From SIG587 sp045531585 (GTDB lineage: Bacteria > Bacillota > Clostridia > Oscillospirales > Acutalibacteraceae): 8,261 nt of DNA. Positions 7,601-8,261 of the stretch are shown here, piece by piece; the stretch's first letter is position 1; every line of letters starts with the position of its first letter. Location: positions 1 to 8,261 of the forward strand of contig JAZSEH010000007.1 in the NCBI GenBank assembly GCA_045531585.1, in the 5' to 3' direction. The notes below the pieces were generated by a model, which saw only the letters and a program-made list of their open reading frames with translations, was not told the DNA's origin and ran no database searches. Both the position numbers and the translations under genes were made by a program.

Positions 7601-8122
7601 GTGGGCTACGATATGTATCTAAAGCTCCTTGCCGATGCGGTAAATGAGGAAAAGGGAATCGAGGTAAAGGAGGAGCCCCCTTGTACGGTGGACCTTAATA
7701 TCTCGGCCCACATTCCCCCCGAATATATAACCTCCCTGCCGGCAAGGCTGGGAATATACCGCCGCATTGCCGACGTTAAGGATGAGGAGGATGCCTCCGA
7801 TGTGCTGGATGAGCTTATTGATCGCTTTGGCGAGCCGCCACCCTCGGTTATGGGGCTTATAAATATTTCTCTGCTCAGAAGAAGTGCCGCCGCAACGGGT
7901 ATTTACGAGATAAACGGCGGTGCCGACGGTATTCACCTGAACGTCTCCGAAATAAACCCTGTACTGCTTAGCAATTTAACCGCTCATTTAGGTAACAGGG
8001 TATACCTTAAGGGCACCGCCGAAAAGCCCTATTATTTAATCAAAATGAAGGCGGGACAGACGGCGCCAAGGCTGATTTCCGAGCTTATCCCTATTCTTGA
8101 ACAAACCGTAAAAAATTTATAA
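4670..8122 (+). CDS. mfd: Transcription-repair coupling factor
   Basis: Mfd is a DNA translocase that pushes stalled RNA polymerase off damaged DNA and recruits UvrA to start nucleotide excision repair. The 1150 residues are full length. Order: UvrB-like region for UvrA binding (about 1-340, with GGIVDIFAANSSEPFRIELW and a GDEIDSISTFD segment near 175-210), RNA-polymerase-interacting domain (about 476-555, HGIGVFDGI then VLYVPVTQLDLVSKYIG), superfamily 2 helicase lobes with Walker A GDVGFGKT (635-642), DEEQ box (736-739), TLSATPIPRT (from 760) and QLRGRVGR (906-913), then the C-terminal D7 domain (about 1000-1150). All key helicase residues are intact. The N-terminus MKFLNSILNEDAGF aligns with the family start, although the upstream ribosome binding site is weak (GAGAG, about 14 bases away). 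Probably cotranscribed with pth. Confidence 0.97.
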   Translation: MKFLNSILNEDAGFRRILSAAQKGDLPAAVSGVSRIHAAAVISALREKLKGTPVIITADEAAATGLYDDLVSLKEEPLIFEPRDFAFGDIMSTSREYEQKRIHTLSRLLDGAFSLLICPVEAAIQRTIPPMALRENSFTLKSGDTLDLKELADKLIGAGYTRCDMVDGTGQFSVRGGIVDIFAANSSEPFRIELWGDEIDSISTFDTATQRRGEGVTSVTVTPACEVLCDTETLIGLLINHRDTVKGITDNFRHRLNRDIDLLKSGAQVNIDRYAPIIYGDTCTVLDYLQNPIVFLMESGNIEERLERLRILENEDIKNAFEEGLLGKGCDTFTLTSQQLFDRTFKGIILDSFARGKYPLTPKSLIDLNWKRSSLWSGDVSVLMEDIGYILERGGSAVVLAGELKAAKVLCSELNDRGINARIEPEPWEVTKGVTVAVGGLSGGIELPDEKFLLITHRHIAGEKKKARKVPKNAKEIGSIEELKRGDYVVHTAHGIGVFDGIHRITGGGVTKDYIKINYAKGDVLYVPVTQLDLVSKYIGSTENGEIKVHKLGGTEWQRTRTRVRAAVKDMAKQLTALYAKRMSAKGYAFSPDTDLQSDFERRFPYEETEDQLRCINEIKADMEREVPMDRLLCGDVGFGKTEVALRAAFKCVSEGKQCAFLVPTTILAWQHYNTVLQRFGELPLNVEMLSRFVTKTKQEKTVRGLKNGTVDMVIGTHRMISNDVTFRDLGLVIIDEEQRFGVAQKERLKEKYPQVDVLTLSATPIPRTLNMAMSGLRDMSAIDEAPGDRHPVQTYVLEHNAGLLADAINKELRRGGQVYYLHNRVETIVRCAARLQSQLPEGTRIAIAHGKMSEDELSDVWRRLMEHEIDVLVCTTIIETGVDVANVNTLIIEDADRMGLAQLHQLRGRVGRSPRRAYAYFCFRGGRELSEIATKRLEAIREYTEFGSGFKIAMRDLEIRGAGSILGGEQHGNMEAVGYDMYLKLLADAVNEEKGIEVKEEPPCTVDLNISAHIPPEYITSLPARLGIYRRIADVKDEEDASDVLDELIDRFGEPPPSVMGLINISLLRRSAAATGIYEINGGADGIHLNVSEINPVLLSNLTAHLGNRVYLKGTAEKPYYLIKMKAGQTAPRLISELIPILEQTVKNL

Positions 8123-8140
8123 ATGTAGGTTTACAATAGA

Positions 8141-8256
8141 TGTGTTACAGTAAGGAATAAAAAATAAGTGACGAATGGAAAATCCTGTGTTACAGTTAAG
8201 TTGCTGAGACAAAACAGACAGGAGGATTAACCATTCGTCATGAAAACTGTAACACA
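8141..8256. repeat. Nested inverted and direct repeats downstream of mfd
   Basis: The word TGTGTTACAGT occurs at 8141-8151 and 8186-8196 in direct orientation, and its reverse complement ACTGTAACACA occurs at 8246-8256. Between the outer pair lies a second inverted repeat: TGACGAATGG (8169-8178) with CCATTCGTCA (8231-8240), and after an AA/AA internal loop AATCCT (8181-8186) with AGGATT (8223-8228). The 3' side of the stem contains AGGAGG (8220-8225) and ends on an ATG (8240-8242). The layout could be a mobile-element end, a recombinase binding site or a regulatory RNA leader. Its function is unknown, and the region runs off the window. Confidence 0.7.
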
Positions 8257-8261
8257 AATAA
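8240..8261 (+). CDS. Possible start of a further gene, cut by the window edge
   Basis: ATG at 8240 opens a frame reading MKTVTQI to the window edge. AGGAGG at 8220-8225 is a strong ribosome binding site but 14 bases away, longer than usual, and it sits inside a stem with the ATG at the stem's foot. The opening resembles starts I remember for clostridial site-specific serine recombinases (VTxI before a later RVAAYCRVS), which would fit the surrounding repeats. Seven residues cannot identify a protein, so this is a guess only. Confidence 0.3.

Noticed and set aside
8100..8140. Terminator directly after mfd
   Set aside because: Only a weak AAACC/GGTTT pairing with a long AT-rich loop is visible and no T tract follows.

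Overview
The window looks like chromosome of a Clostridia-type Firmicute, most likely an Oscillospiraceae/Ruminococcus-like gut anaerobe. The evidence is a T-box-regulated threonyl-tRNA synthetase gene, strong AGGAGG-type ribosome binding sites, the pth-mfd gene pair, GC-leaning coding sequence beside AT-rich gaps, a Ser/Thr-linker surface protein ending in an HFSTYAVV module, and intergenic palindromes of the TCCCTC/GAGGGA kind. The lineage is inferred from these traits and not proven.

Layout. Positions 1-141 are the right end of an IS3-family insertion sequence: the transposase C-terminus followed by a TGA/TCA-type terminal repeat. It abuts what looks like half of the thrS terminator. Positions 168-2108 (minus) are thrS. 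Its leader, about 2109-2373, is a threonine T-box riboswitch with a visible ACC specifier, T-box sequence and intrinsic terminator, driven by a TTGACA/TATATT promoter. A second strong promoter lies back to back with it and drives a gene on the plus strand (2481-3851) for an exported protein held by one C-terminal membrane segment. The middle of that gene is much more AT-rich than its ends. Positions 3852-4050 hold two different palindromic repeat units that share their ends; the second reaches the pth ribosome binding site. Then come pth (4051-4650) and mfd (4670-8122), 19 bases apart and probably one operon.

The last 139 bases after mfd are not ordinary spacer. They contain three copies of an 11-base word (two direct, one inverted) around a 10+6 bp stem that encloses an AGGAGG and ends on an ATG. 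This may be the boundary of a mobile element or a structured leader for a gene that continues beyond the window.

Functionally, thrS charges tRNA-Thr and is controlled by how much of it is charged. Pth recycles peptidyl-tRNA, and Mfd rescues or removes RNA polymerase stalled at DNA damage. These are housekeeping genes; the accessory signal lies at the two edges, in the surface protein and in the intergenic repeats. I do not see a complete novel system in the window. The right-edge structure is the best candidate for something undescribed, but it is cut off.
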